NCBI GenBank assembly: GCA_024689485.1
Contig: JAILDK010000051.1
Location: 1 to 41,664 of the forward strand
Origin: Fibrobacter sp.
GTDB lineage: Bacteria; Fibrobacterota; Fibrobacteria; Fibrobacterales; Fibrobacteraceae
DNA: 41,664 bases
Direction: 5' to 3'
Position numbers and translations under genes: made by a program. The notes under the pieces were generated by a model. It was not told where the DNA came from. It searched no databases and worked only from the letters and a program-made list of their open reading frames with translations. Each line of letters begins with the position of its first letter. Positions within the stretch are counted from its first letter, which is position 1. Shown here in pieces: positions 6,965 to 16,289 of the stretch.

Positions 6965-9361
6965 ATGATTTCGAACGATAGTCGCTGTGTCGTTACCGGT
7001 CTTGGCGTGATTTGCGCTGTCGGTAACAATGTTGAAGAAACTTGGAAGAACGCTCTGAACTCCGTTTCGGGCATTCATAAGACCACTTCGGTGGATACGG
7101 ACAAGTGCTACGCGGACCTCGCTGCCGAAGTCCATTGCGACTCTTTGGACGCAATTGACGCTCCGGAAGAGAAGGATCGTGCTTCGAAGCTTTGCATCAA
7201 GGCTGCAAATGAAGCCCTGCAGGATGCGGGTCTTGGCAATTTTGCCGACGACCAGCGTGTAAGCGTGATTATCGGAAGCTGCGTCGGCGGCGTGATCAGT
7301 GTGGAACATTATCACCAGCACGGCAAAAACGCAAATGATATCCCCAAAATGCCGATTGCGGCCATTGCATCTCAGGTGGCAGAAACCTGTGGCGCTGGCG
7401 GCATTGTGACGAACGTGGCAAACGCTTGTGCGGCCGGTACGATTTCCATCGCTCTCGCTTGCGACTTGATTCGCGCGGGCAAGGCCGATGTCGTCGTCGC
7501 TGGCGGTGCGGATTCGTTTGCTGCCGTTCCGTATTCCGGATTCCTTTCTTTGCACGCCTTGGATGAAAACGGATGTTCTCCGTTCAACCATTGCAACGGC
7601 ATTACGCTTGGCGAAGGCGCGGGCATTGTTATTGTGGAATCCTATGCACACGCTCAAAAGCGCGGTGCAAAAACCTATTGCGAAATTCTCGGTTCGGGCG
7701 TGACGAGTGACGCTCACCATATTACGGCTCCGCGTGAAGATGCGCTTTGCTTGACGGAAGCGATGAACCGCGCTGTCAAGAATTCCGGCATCCAGAAGTC
7801 CGACATCGGCTATGTGAATGCACATGGTACGGGTACGGGCAAGAACGACAACGCGGAAATCACGGCTTTCACCAAGTTCTTTGGTGAAGAAAATCCGACG
7901 GTCAGTGTGAGCTCGACCAAGGTGATGACGGGCCACTGCCTCGGTGCAGCGGGCGCAATCGAAGCCGTGTTCAGCATCAAGGCTTTGACGACCGATACCG
8001 TGCTTCCGACTCTGCATTATTCCGCAGAAGATTCCGAAGCGTTGAAGGCGAAGGTCGGTCAGATGGACTTTGCACAGAACGTGCCGCACGCCAAGGCTTT
8101 GAAGTGCGTGATGAGCAACAACGTCGCTTTCGGCGGTACGAACGCGAGCATTGTGTTCTCCAAGGAATCGGCGAACGTCTCTTTCCAGACGGCAAAGGAC
8201 AAGAAGATCGCGGTGACGGGTCTTGGCATTGTAAGCCCTCTCGGCAACAGCAAGGCCGCTTACCTTTCTGCAGTCGAAAAGGATGTGAAGCCGGAAAGCG
8301 CTTCGATCCATTCGACCATCGCCTTGGATGATTACAAGGAACTCGGCATCAAGATGGCGTTCTACCGCAAGCTCGACAATCTGGGTCAGCTGCAGACGGT
8401 TTCGGGCATGCGTGCCCTCCAGGACGCAAACTTCAAGGTCTCCGAAGAAAATGCCAAGGAAATCGGCATTATCGTCGGTACCTCGGAAGGTGGACTCGGT
8501 GCCACTTATGATTTTGAAGAACTGATCACGAATCTCGGCAACGCTCAGGGCAGCGCCTTTAAGTTCCCGCATACGGTTTACAATGCGGCGGGCGGTTATC
8601 TGTCGATTTGCTCGGGCATCAAGGGTTATGGTGTGACGATTACGACGGGTCCGGTTTCCGGCCTCGACAGCATCGGTTACTCGATGAACGTGATTCACGA
8701 CGGTCAGGAAAAGGCGATGATGGCGACGGGTACGGATGAAAACCTCCCGATCATCACGGAATTCGCCCAGAAGTTGAATTTTGCCGCCAACCAGGTCGTC
8801 GCTCCGCATTCGGACTCCGAAGGCTGCGTCGTGGGCGACGGTAGCGTTTCCATTCTCATGGAAACCGAAGAACAGGCAAAGGCTCGCGATGCCAAGATTT
8901 ACTGCTACGCTCTCGGCTACGGCAACGGCCGTAAGAACGTGAAGTTCGGCAAAATCGAAGGCTCGGGCGAAGCTTTGGACAATGCAATCCAGGAAGCCTT
9001 GAAGGACGCGGGCATTTCGATCGATGAAATCGACGCTGTCTGCGGCTTTGCGGATGGCTTTAAGAAGATTGACAATATCGAAAAGGAATCTTTGATTCGC
9101 GTGTTCGGCGACAAGATTTCTTCGAAGCCGGTCTTTGAAGTGAAGGAACGCGTCGGTGAAGGCCGTGCTGCTTCGGCAACGCTCGCCGCTGCGGAAGCCG
9201 CTCTCCTCCTCAGTTCGGAACTGAAGAGCGAAAAGGCTTACTTCATTGCACAGGACGGCTCTGTTTCGACGAAGACGATGGAATCCAAGGATTTGAAGAA
9301 GATCCTCGTGATTTCGTTTGCTGCGGGTGGCTCTTACAGCGCAGTCGTTTTCGGTAAGTAA
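6965..9361 (+). CDS. Fused ketosynthase and chain-length-factor-like protein
   Basis: The 798-residue protein contains two complete beta-ketoacyl-ACP synthase folds. The first (about 1-405) keeps the full condensing site: C155 in NACAAGT, H287 in HGTGT, K319 and H324. The second (about 413-798, restarting with KIAVTGLGIVSP) has lost it: the cysteine position is P563 in TTGPVSG, the HGTGT segment is CGFADG near 693-698, and the second histidine is E732, though K727 five residues before it is kept. This is the pattern of a KS-alpha/KS-beta (chain-length factor) heterodimer, here in one chain. It should elongate acyl chains on the neighbouring ACP. In most type II systems these are separate genes. 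TAGGA lies four bases before the ATG. Confidence 0.9.
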   Translation: MISNDSRCVVTGLGVICAVGNNVEETWKNALNSVSGIHKTTSVDTDKCYADLAAEVHCDSLDAIDAPEEKDRASKLCIKAANEALQDAGLGNFADDQRVSVIIGSCVGGVISVEHYHQHGKNANDIPKMPIAAIASQVAETCGAGGIVTNVANACAAGTISIALACDLIRAGKADVVVAGGADSFAAVPYSGFLSLHALDENGCSPFNHCNGITLGEGAGIVIVESYAHAQKRGAKTYCEILGSGVTSDAHHITAPREDALCLTEAMNRAVKNSGIQKSDIGYVNAHGTGTGKNDNAEITAFTKFFGEENPTVSVSSTKVMTGHCLGAAGAIEAVFSIKALTTDTVLPTLHYSAEDSEALKAKVGQMDFAQNVPHAKALKCVMSNNVAFGGTNASIVFSKESANVSFQTAKDKKIAVTGLGIVSPLGNSKAAYLSAVEKDVKPESASIHSTIALDDYKELGIKMAFYRKLDNLGQLQTVSGMRALQDANFKVSEENAKEIGIIVGTSEGGLGATYDFEELITNLGNAQGSAFKFPHTVYNAAGGYLSICSGIKGYGVTITTGPVSGLDSIGYSMNVIHDGQEKAMMATGTDENLPIITEFAQKLNFAANQVVAPHSDSEGCVVGDGSVSILMETEEQAKARDAKIYCYALGYGNGRKNVKFGKIEGSGEALDNAIQEALKDAGISIDEIDAVCGFADGFKKIDNIEKESLIRVFGDKISSKPVFEVKERVGEGRAASATLAAAEAALLLSSELKSEKAYFIAQDGSVSTKTMESKDLKKILVISFAAGGSYSAVVFGK

Positions 9362-9380
9362 GGTTTAGCGAGGAGACAGG

Positions 9381-10112
9381 ATGAAGGTTGCACTGGTTAC
9401 AGGCGCTTCGAAGGGTATCGGCAAGGCTTGCGCCCTTCGTTTGGCTAAAGACGGTTACACGGTCGTTGTGAACTATTCGAGTTCTGACGCGGCTGCCCAG
9501 GAAACCCTTTCGCAGATCCAGGCGGCTGGCGGCGAAGGCATGATTTACAAGGCCGACGTTTCGAAGCTCGACCAGGTGAAGCTCATGATTCGCGAAGTCT
9601 TTAAGGCTTACGGTCGCATCGATGTTCTGGTGAACAATGCTGGCATTGTTCGCGACGAATATCTTTTGATGATCAATCCGGATACTCTCGACAAGTGCTT
9701 TGAATTGAACGTGAAGGGTTATATCTACTGCGCTCAGCAGGTCGCTCTCAAAATGTTCAAGCAAAAGTCTGGCGTGATCATCAACATGAGCTCGGTGAGC
9801 TCGAAGTTTGCTCTCGCCGGTCAGAGCGTTTACAGTGCCACGAAGGGCGCCGTGAATTCTTTGACGCAGACTCTTGCAAAGGAACTCGGCGGCTACGGCA
9901 TTCGCGTGAACGCGGTCGCTCCGGGCTTTATCGCTACCGAAATGATCGAAGCGATTCCGGAAGAAAAGCGCAAGGCTTACGTGGACCAGATTCCGCTGAA
10001 GCGTTTCGGCACGGCAGATGAAGTGGCGAACATGGTTTCCGCTCTTGTCTCGGATCAGTTTGCCTATGTGACGGGTCAGGTGTTCGTTTTGGACGGAGGC
10101 CTTTCTCTGTGA
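9381..10112 (+). CDS. 3-oxoacyl-ACP reductase (FabG-like SDR)
   Basis: This 243-residue short-chain dehydrogenase has the cofactor loop TGASKGIG (7-14), NNAG, the catalytic serine in MSSVSS and YSATK, and a C-terminal VTGQVFVLDGG typical of FabG. It should reduce 3-oxoacyl-ACP with NADPH after each condensation. GAGGAG sits five bases before the ATG. It follows the ketosynthase fusion by 19 bases, and its stop overlaps the dehydratase start (GTGA). A housekeeping FabG role cannot be excluded. Confidence 0.9.
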   Translation: MKVALVTGASKGIGKACALRLAKDGYTVVVNYSSSDAAAQETLSQIQAAGGEGMIYKADVSKLDQVKLMIREVFKAYGRIDVLVNNAGIVRDEYLLMINPDTLDKCFELNVKGYIYCAQQVALKMFKQKSGVIINMSSVSSKFALAGQSVYSATKGAVNSLTQTLAKELGGYGIRVNAVAPGFIATEMIEAIPEEKRKAYVDQIPLKRFGTADEVANMVSALVSDQFAYVTGQVFVLDGGLSL

Positions 10113-10558
10113 GCATGAACATTTACGAAATCAGTCAGAAGATCGCTCAGCGTCCGCCGTTTCAGATGGTGGAAAAGGTAACGGAACTCGTTCCGAACGA
10201 ATCCGCGACCGGCATCAAGAATGTGAGCGTGAACGAACCGTATTTTATGGGCCATTTTCCGGGAACCCCGATTATGCCGGGCGTTCTGATTGTGGAAAGC
10301 TGTGCCCAGCTCTGCTCCTTGGTGATCGAAAAGAAGCCGGAAGACTTGGACGACAAGCTTTATGTGCTTTTGAAGATCGACGGCTTTAAGTTTGTGAAGC
10401 CGGTGATCCCGGGCGATCAGCTGGAAATGACCGTGACGAAGACGAAGGGCGGTGGAGTCCTTGTGGGCTTTAACTGTGTCGTCAAGGTAAACGGTGCGGT
10501 ACATGCGAAGGGCGATTTGACCTTTACGACGATTCCGAAGGATTCCTTGGGCAAGTAA
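10109..10558 (+). CDS. 3-hydroxyacyl-ACP dehydratase (FabZ-like hot-dog)
   Basis: The 149-residue protein has the FabZ signature: RPPFQMV near residue 15, then YFMGHFPG with H49 and [12 protein letters not shown] with E63 as the catalytic pair. It should dehydrate 3-hydroxyacyl-ACP to the trans-2-enoyl form. I prefer GTG 10109, which overlaps the fabG-like stop by four bases and lies nine bases after CGGAGG; ATG 10115 is a possible alternative. No enoyl reductase gene is present in this run, so chains may be left unsaturated unless one is encoded elsewhere. Confidence 0.9.
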   Translation: MSMNIYEISQKIAQRPPFQMVEKVTELVPNESATGIKNVSVNEPYFMGHFPGTPIMPGVLIVESCAQLCSLVIEKKPEDLDDKLYVLLKIDGFKFVKPVIPGDQLEMTVTKTKGGGVLVGFNCVVKVNGAVHAKGDLTFTTIPKDSLGK

Positions 10559-10569
10559 GGTCTTAGGCT

Positions 10570-11256
10570 GTGAAATCGATTGTCGAATTCTTTTTGAAGA
10601 TTATCGTTCGCTTGATTGAACGAGCGGGCTGGGCGTATTTTCATATCGCTTACCGTCCGCAGCTTGTCTTTACCGATCCATCGGTGCAGTCGACAAACTT
10701 GAAAACGCCTTCCCTGATTATTGCGAACCATACATCGACGAACGATCCGATTCTTTTGCTCGCCCTGTTCTTTCACAAGCGGAGCATTGTCGTGGCAAAA
10801 GACTGGTATGAAATGCCAAAGTTCCACTGGATCTTGAAACGTTCGAACGTGGTGCCGTGCGACCGCTTTAACCTGGACACGGAATGGGCTCTCAAGGCAA
10901 AGAAACAGCTTGAAGCAGGCAATTCGGTCATCATCTTCCCCGAAGGCAAGTGCCGCGAAGATGGCCTTTTGAACGAATTCAAAACAGGCTTTGCTTTCCT
11001 TGCCCGCAGCACGGGCGCTCCGGTGATTTCCATTGGACTCGACGGCATTTACAAGCGCGGACACAAGACCCGTGTCATTATCGGCAACGCCGAAAAGATT
11101 GAACGCGTTAAAGGCATCCCTTCGTCGGTTCACTTGGCGGAACGCAGCGAATACTTTAGACAAAAGGTTTGGGCTTTAAAACAGCAAGCCTTGAATCAAC
11201 CGCTCACGGAACTTCCGACAGCAGAAAATACGCCTGCAGAAGAGGTGGTGAATTGA
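10570..11256 (+). CDS. PlsC-like glycerophospholipid acyltransferase
   Basis: The 228-residue protein belongs to the PlsC/LPLAT family. Motif I is NHTSTND (H54, D59) and motif III is FPEG (123-126). A hydrophobic N-terminal segment suggests membrane association. It should transfer an acyl chain to a lysolipid or similar acceptor, so it could load the product of the preceding ACP pathway into a membrane lipid; this is inferred from context. The start is GTG, 11 bases after the dehydratase gene, with AAGGT upstream. Its TGA overlaps the TTG start of the patatin gene. Confidence 0.85.
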   Translation: MKSIVEFFLKIIVRLIERAGWAYFHIAYRPQLVFTDPSVQSTNLKTPSLIIANHTSTNDPILLLALFFHKRSIVVAKDWYEMPKFHWILKRSNVVPCDRFNLDTEWALKAKKQLEAGNSVIIFPEGKCREDGLLNEFKTGFAFLARSTGAPVISIGLDGIYKRGHKTRVIIGNAEKIERVKGIPSSVHLAERSEYFRQKVWALKQQALNQPLTELPTAENTPAEEVVN

Positions 11257-12104
11257 AAATCGGCTTGGTACTTGAAGGCGGTTCCCGCCAGACGATCTTT
11301 TCGGCAGGTGTCCTCGACACAATGCTCGATGAGAATATAGAGTTTCCGTATATCGGAGGCGTTTCGGCTGGCGGCCATGCGGCGATGAACTATGTGACAA
11401 AGCAGAAAGGTCGCTTGCGCCACATCATTATGCCGACCAAGTTGCAGCAGGGCAAAAAGAAGGCTCATCGCATTTTGGACGGCATTCATAAAGAATCCCG
11501 CGCGTTGCATTATGGTGCCGCTTACGGCCATATTCCGTTTGACTTTGAATCTTTCTTTGCGTCTCCGGTGGAATGCGAATTTACGCTGACCTGCTGTGAA
11601 ACGGGCCGTCCCGTTTACATGTCGGAGCATCAAGATCAAAAGCGTTTGCTCGACATTGTGAATGCGAGCTGCTCCGTGCCGATGCTCTTTCCGGTGGCGC
11701 AGATTGGCGACAAGCATTATGTGGACGGTTGCGTGACCGATCCGATTCCTTACCGCAGAGCCTTCGAAATGGGCTGTGACAAGGTCGTCGCGATTTCGAC
11801 ACATTATCCGGGCGAATCGGTTTCGGATTTTCGCAAGTACAGCGCCGTTTTGAATCCGATGTTCAAACGCAAGTATTTGGACCTTTTCCGCGCTCTGATG
11901 GTGCGCTATCGCCGTTACCAGCGGATGTTCAAAGACCTGGAGCGCTTAGAAAAAGAAGGCAAGGTCTTTTTGATGCGTCCGGAAATCGATCTTTGCGATC
12001 TTTTTGAAACGGATCTTGATAAGCTGAACGCGTCTTACTTCCACGGTTGCGATTACGCTCGCCGCAAGATGAATGCGCTCAAGGCTTTTTTGCAAGCGGA
12101 ATAA
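11253..12104 (+). CDS. Patatin-like phospholipase (YjjU-type)
   Basis: The 283-residue patatin-family protein has the Ser-Asp dyad: S38 in GGVSAGG and D158 in VDG. The oxyanion segment near residues 7-21 reads LEGGSRQ...SAGVLD, as in YjjU-like members. There is no signal peptide, so it is probably cytosolic or attached to the inner face of the membrane. The start is TTG 11253, seven bases after AGAGG and overlapping the acyltransferase stop (TTGA); the open frame upstream lies inside the acyltransferase gene. An acyltransferase and a lipase side by side suggest acyl-chain remodelling. Confidence 0.85.
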   Translation: MKIGLVLEGGSRQTIFSAGVLDTMLDENIEFPYIGGVSAGGHAAMNYVTKQKGRLRHIIMPTKLQQGKKKAHRILDGIHKESRALHYGAAYGHIPFDFESFFASPVECEFTLTCCETGRPVYMSEHQDQKRLLDIVNASCSVPMLFPVAQIGDKHYVDGCVTDPIPYRRAFEMGCDKVVAISTHYPGESVSDFRKYSAVLNPMFKRKYLDLFRALMVRYRRYQRMFKDLERLEKEGKVFLMRPEIDLCDLFETDLDKLNASYFHGCDYARRKMNALKAFLQAE

Positions 12105-12107
12105 CCG

Positions 12108-12542
12108 ATGAAATTTTTGATTCAGCGCGTGACAGAGGCGAAAGTCGATATCGACGGTAAAACGGTCGGCCAAATCGGCAAAGGCTACATGGTGCTGATC
12201 GGCGTCGGGGAAACGGATACGAAGGAAGTCGCCGACCGCTTGATCCGTAAAATGCTTTCCCTGCGCATCTTTGCCGATGAAAACGGTAAAACGAATCTTT
12301 CAATTTTGGATGTAAAAGGGGAACTTTTGCTCGTTTCGCAGTTTACGCTCTATGCGGACTGCCACAAAGGTAACCGTCCGACTTTTAACGGGGCGGGGAA
12401 CCCGACTCTTGCGAACGAGCTTTATGAATATGTCATTTCGGAATGCAAAAAACGGATTCCGGTGGTGCAGACCGGTCGTTTTGGAGCCGATATGCAGGTC
12501 AGTCTTGTGAATGACGGCCCTTTTACCATTTTCCTCGACTAA
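12108..12542 (+). CDS. dtd: D-aminoacyl-tRNA deacylase
   Basis: The 144-residue protein matches DTD in length (E. coli 145) and in both active-site motifs: SQFTLYAD near residue 77 and the C-terminal NDGPFT carrying the Gly-cisPro pair. It removes D-amino acids (and glycine) wrongly attached to tRNA. It starts three bases after the patatin stop and ends the lipid operon; its role there is probably incidental. The 140 bases that follow hold AT-rich promoter-like sequence and a weak AGAGAG/CTCTCT repeat but no gene. Confidence 0.95.
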   Translation: MKFLIQRVTEAKVDIDGKTVGQIGKGYMVLIGVGETDTKEVADRLIRKMLSLRIFADENGKTNLSILDVKGELLLVSQFTLYADCHKGNRPTFNGAGNPTLANELYEYVISECKKRIPVVQTGRFGADMQVSLVNDGPFTIFLD

Positions 12543-12682
12543 AATCGAACTTTTTTTGAAAAAATCTATAAAATTTCTCTTTTGGAGCGTATATTCTTGA
12601 AAGAGAGGATTGGATGGTCAAAAGTTCTCTCTGGATTTTTTGCTATTTTGGATGATGTAAAATCTGAATCGGGAAATTTTTT

Positions 12683-15600
12683 ATGGGGAAGCAAAATACA
12701 TTCGCAAATTTTTTGGGATGCCTGTGGGTGATTCTTTGCTTTGCCGTACTCGGTTATGCAGGGGAAGCTCGAACCGTTAAAGTCGGTTGGTTTGAAAAAG
12801 AGAATTTTCAGGAAGGTCGTGCAGAAGGTTCTAAATCGGGCTATGGCTATGAAGTTTTGCAGGGTGTAGCTCGCTATGCGAACTGGGAACTGGAATATGT
12901 TCCTGGCACCTTGGAAGAGCATTTGGAAAGCCTTCGCCGCATGGATGGTAAGATCGATATCTTGGCGGGGCTCCCGGCGGATCCGGAATTTTTCCGTTTT
13001 GTGCGGTTTCCGAATGTTCCGATGACGATGGATGCGTATTTCGTTTATTGCCATCCGCAAGAAATGAATGAATATGTGGACTTTACGTCTCTCATCGGAA
13101 AGAAAATCGGTGTGACGGCGGGGTCTTTGGCCGAAAGGTCTGTGCGGCAGTGGAAGGCGATGACCAAGTTCGAATACACGATCGTTCCTTTCCATGATGA
13201 TACTGTTGCGCATATTTCTGCGGATACGCTCCGTGTCCGAGCTTTCCATGAAGGGAAGATTGACCTGAATGCCGATTTGGACAATCAGGTTTTTAAGGGA
13301 GATGGCATGCTGCCTGTGGTGCAGGTGGCTTCGGTCAATAAGTATATCGGCGTTTCTCTCAGAAGCATCTATTTGATGCCGGAACTCAGCCGTGCAATCG
13401 GAATTATTCGTTCGTCTTCGCCGCGCTTTTTTACGGACTTGGAAGACAAGTATTATAGCGAAACGGCGACGCGTAATATTTTGCCGGTGTCCGAAAAAAT
13501 TTGGATCAATAACCACGAGCAGTTGCATGTCGGTTATTTTGAAGGCTACGCTCCGTTCAGCGAAACGGGCAGCGATGGTCGTGATAACGGTCTTTTCCGT
13601 GACATCCTGAATTTTACCTTGGATGCTTACGGCATTCAGGCGACGATTACGTATCACGCCTACAAGAGCTATCGTCAGCTGGTTTCGGACCTTGTCTTTG
13701 GTAAAATCGATTTGGCGACGCCGATTTACGCCAATGATTACCGTTCTGAAAGGTACGGTTTTTTCCAAAGTATGACGGTGTCTGCTTCGCCGATGGTCTG
13801 GGTTTATCGCGATGACTCCAAGGCGAATTTACTGGACAACGTAGATAATCTGACAGACGAGCAGTGGTCTAAGATTCGAATTGCGATTTCAGAAGACACA
13901 CCGTTGCAGGAAGCGGTGTTTTCGGAGTATTATTCCAAGGCGACTGCAGTTCGCGTCAAGAACTGGCTGGAATGCATCAAGGCGGTGGAAAATGGCGATG
14001 CGGACGGTACTCTGCTGAACGTTTACCGATCGATGGTTAATTTGCGCCAAAATTATACTTTGAAGCGCAAAGAATTGAAGACGATGAGCCGCTGGTCTTT
14101 TGGCGTGAGCCGTGAAAATCCGGAACTGCTGAAGATTATGGACCGCGGTATTACGCTCTTTGGCCCGGATAATGTGGCAGAATCCTTGGTGCGCCATACC
14201 GAAGCTTCGTATGCGTTTACCTTCTGGGATTATGTGCAGTCGCATATCCGTGCGTCTTTGGGCGTATTGGTCTTTTTGATTGCCCTCGTTCTTTCGTTCT
14301 TGCTGTTTGTGATTTGCCAGAAGAGATTGCAGAAGGTTTTGAACAAGAAGGCGCATTTTGATCCGGTGACGGATTTGCCGAACCGCAGAGCGTTTAACGA
14401 TGACTTCCAGAAGCTTTCGGAAAAGCGCTTGGATATAGACCTTGTCGTCGGTGTGATGGACTTGGATGCCTTGAAGGATACGAACGATTCCTTGGGACAT
14501 GCGGCGGGAGATGAATTGATCCAAGGCGCGGGCGAATGTCTGGACGAGCTGATCGCTCCGCATGGAAAGGTGTATAAGGTCGGCGGGGATGAATTCCTTG
14601 CGATTTTCTGGTGCTCGGAAGAAGTCTTGCAGGATTTGCGACAGAAACTGAAAAAGAGCTTTGCTTCTTGGAAGGGTAAAAAGGTGGAAAGCCTTTCTGT
14701 TTCGTGCGGCTTTGCAACGCGTCGAGAATTCCACGGTTATTCTTTAGGCGAATTGATGCGTGCTGCGGATGACCGCATGTACAAGGAAAAATTCTCGCAC
14801 CGTGCCAGTATCCGTGTGAAGACAAAGTCCGGCGTTTTCAAGAACGTGGCGGGCTATGGCAAGCTTTTCAAGAACGATGAAGAAAAGACGATGCTCGACT
14901 CCTTCATTGCGGCTTATGAAACGCAGTACGATACGCTGACGAGTCTTCCGACGATGTCTTACTTCCTCGAATTGCTCGAAGCTCCGGAACATCCGGTTAC
15001 GAAATCTGGGAAGACTCCGGTGATGATTTCCTTTAACCTGAACGGGATGAAGGGTTATAATACGCGTTTCGGGCTTCAGGAAGGCGATGAACTTTTGATC
15101 GCTTTTGCCGACATTTTGAAGAAGGTCTTCGGCAAGAATTGCTGCTCTCGTTTTGGCGAAGACCGCTTCTATGCTGTGACGACGAATGAGTTTGTCGAAG
15201 AAAATGTGAACCGCGTTTTCGATTTGATGGCGCAGTGCAATAACGGTACGTCGTTGAAGGTACGCGCAGGTATTTACGTTTACGATTCCGACAATCCGAG
15301 CTTTGCAAGCCTTGCTGCGGACCGTGCTCGTACCGCTTGTGACCATAACCGCGATTACGATTCTCACTTCACCTACTTCGATGAAAAGATGAAGAAGAGT
15401 CTTGAAATCCGTGACTTTGTCATCTTTAACATCGACAACGCGATGGCTTTGGGGCATATCCAGGCGTATTACCAGCCGAAGGTCAGCACGGCAACGGGCA
15501 AGCTGGTGGGCTTTGAAGTCCTGGCGCGTTGGATCGATCCGGTGCTCGGCTTTATTTCGCCGGCGGACTTTATTCCGGTGCTTGAAGAATTCGGCTTGAC

Positions 15601-16183
15601 TTACAAGCTGGACATGTTCATGGTGGAAGAACTCGCGAGAGACTACAAGACGACGTTCGGTATGGGCTTCCAGGATGTCCCGACGTCTTTCAACCTTTCG
15701 CGTATGGACTTCATTGTGGGCAATCCGCGTGAAGAAATTCAGAGAATCTTGGAAGAATACAAGATTCCGATGCGGTATTTCCAGGTGGAAATCACGGAAT
15801 CCTGCGTGATGACCGATCCGAAGAAGATGAAGAATGAAATCGAACTCTTCCGTTCGGCTGGCTTTGAAGTGCTGATGGATGACTTCGGCAGTGGCTATTC
15901 TTCGCTGGGCACGCTCCGCGAATTTGAATTCGACGAAATCAAGATCGATATGAGCTTTATGCGCAACTTTGGAGAAAAGTCCAAGGCGATCATTTCTTCC
16001 ATTGTGGCGATGGCGAAAAAGCTTGGCGTTCGCACGCTTTGCGAAGGCGTAGAAACGCAGGAACAGGTGGACTTCTTGAAGGAAATCGGCTGCGAATGCA
16101 TTCAGGGATGGTTCTACGGCAAGGCGGAACCGCTGAATATTGTTGTCGAAAAGTGGCTGAAACCGCTGGAATCGAAGTCGTAA
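12683..16183 (+). CDS. Periplasmic-binding GGDEF/GGDEF/EAL signalling protein
   Basis: This 1166-residue c-di-GMP protein has a signal peptide or anchor (1-26), two consecutive solute-binding (SBP_bac_3-like) domains in the periplasm (about 30-280 and 285-505), a membrane helix (about 524-546), and then cytoplasmic domains. The first GGDEF domain (about 555-715) has an intact G634-GDEF. The second (about 740-910) is degenerate, with GEDRF at 825-829. The EAL domain (about 920-1160) reads EVL at 945-947 and keeps DDFGSG from D1066 plus EITES, KIDMSF and CEGVET. It may both make and degrade c-di-GMP in response to a small ligand. The ligand is unknown. There is no clear ribosome site. Confidence 0.9.
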   Translation: MGKQNTFANFLGCLWVILCFAVLGYAGEARTVKVGWFEKENFQEGRAEGSKSGYGYEVLQGVARYANWELEYVPGTLEEHLESLRRMDGKIDILAGLPADPEFFRFVRFPNVPMTMDAYFVYCHPQEMNEYVDFTSLIGKKIGVTAGSLAERSVRQWKAMTKFEYTIVPFHDDTVAHISADTLRVRAFHEGKIDLNADLDNQVFKGDGMLPVVQVASVNKYIGVSLRSIYLMPELSRAIGIIRSSSPRFFTDLEDKYYSETATRNILPVSEKIWINNHEQLHVGYFEGYAPFSETGSDGRDNGLFRDILNFTLDAYGIQATITYHAYKSYRQLVSDLVFGKIDLATPIYANDYRSERYGFFQSMTVSASPMVWVYRDDSKANLLDNVDNLTDEQWSKIRIAISEDTPLQEAVFSEYYSKATAVRVKNWLECIKAVENGDADGTLLNVYRSMVNLRQNYTLKRKELKTMSRWSFGVSRENPELLKIMDRGITLFGPDNVAESLVRHTEASYAFTFWDYVQSHIRASLGVLVFLIALVLSFLLFVICQKRLQKVLNKKAHFDPVTDLPNRRAFNDDFQKLSEKRLDIDLVVGVMDLDALKDTNDSLGHAAGDELIQGAGECLDELIAPHGKVYKVGGDEFLAIFWCSEEVLQDLRQKLKKSFASWKGKKVESLSVSCGFATRREFHGYSLGELMRAADDRMYKEKFSHRASIRVKTKSGVFKNVAGYGKLFKNDEEKTMLDSFIAAYETQYDTLTSLPTMSYFLELLEAPEHPVTKSGKTPVMISFNLNGMKGYNTRFGLQEGDELLIAFADILKKVFGKNCCSRFGEDRFYAVTTNEFVEENVNRVFDLMAQCNNGTSLKVRAGIYVYDSDNPSFASLAADRARTACDHNRDYDSHFTYFDEKMKKSLEIRDFVIFNIDNAMALGHIQAYYQPKVSTATGKLVGFEVLARWIDPVLGFISPADFIPVLEEFGLTYKLDMFMVEELARDYKTTFGMGFQDVPTSFNLSRMDFIVGNPREEIQRILEEYKIPMRYFQVEITESCVMTDPKKMKNEIELFRSAGFEVLMDDFGSGYSSLGTLREFEFDEIKIDMSFMRNFGEKSKAIISSIVAMAKKLGVRTLCEGVETQEQVDFLKEIGCECIQGWFYGKAEPLNIVVEKWLKPLESKS

Positions 16184-16289
16184 AATTATTTTAGAAATCC
16201 GTACTTTTCAGAAACGTTTACGCTAATTTTTAGAGAGCGAGACGTTTAAAAATGCTATTTAAAGAAAGACCTGAAAAAGGAGTTTTGGT

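Noticed and set aside
6941-8809. 622-codon open frame opposite the ketosynthase fusion
   Set aside because: It lies wholly antisense to a clear gene, is rich in Arg/His/Ala as expected for an antisense shadow, and has no recognisable motif. The same applies to long antisense frames at 18784-20376, 21768-23276, 36246-37586 and 37487-38773.
5004-12542. Complete aryl-polyene or flexirubin gene cluster
   Set aside because: ACP, ketosynthases, reductase, dehydratase, thioesterase and acyltransferase are present, but ammonia lyase, acyl-AMP ligase, MMPL exporter and LolA-like genes are not.
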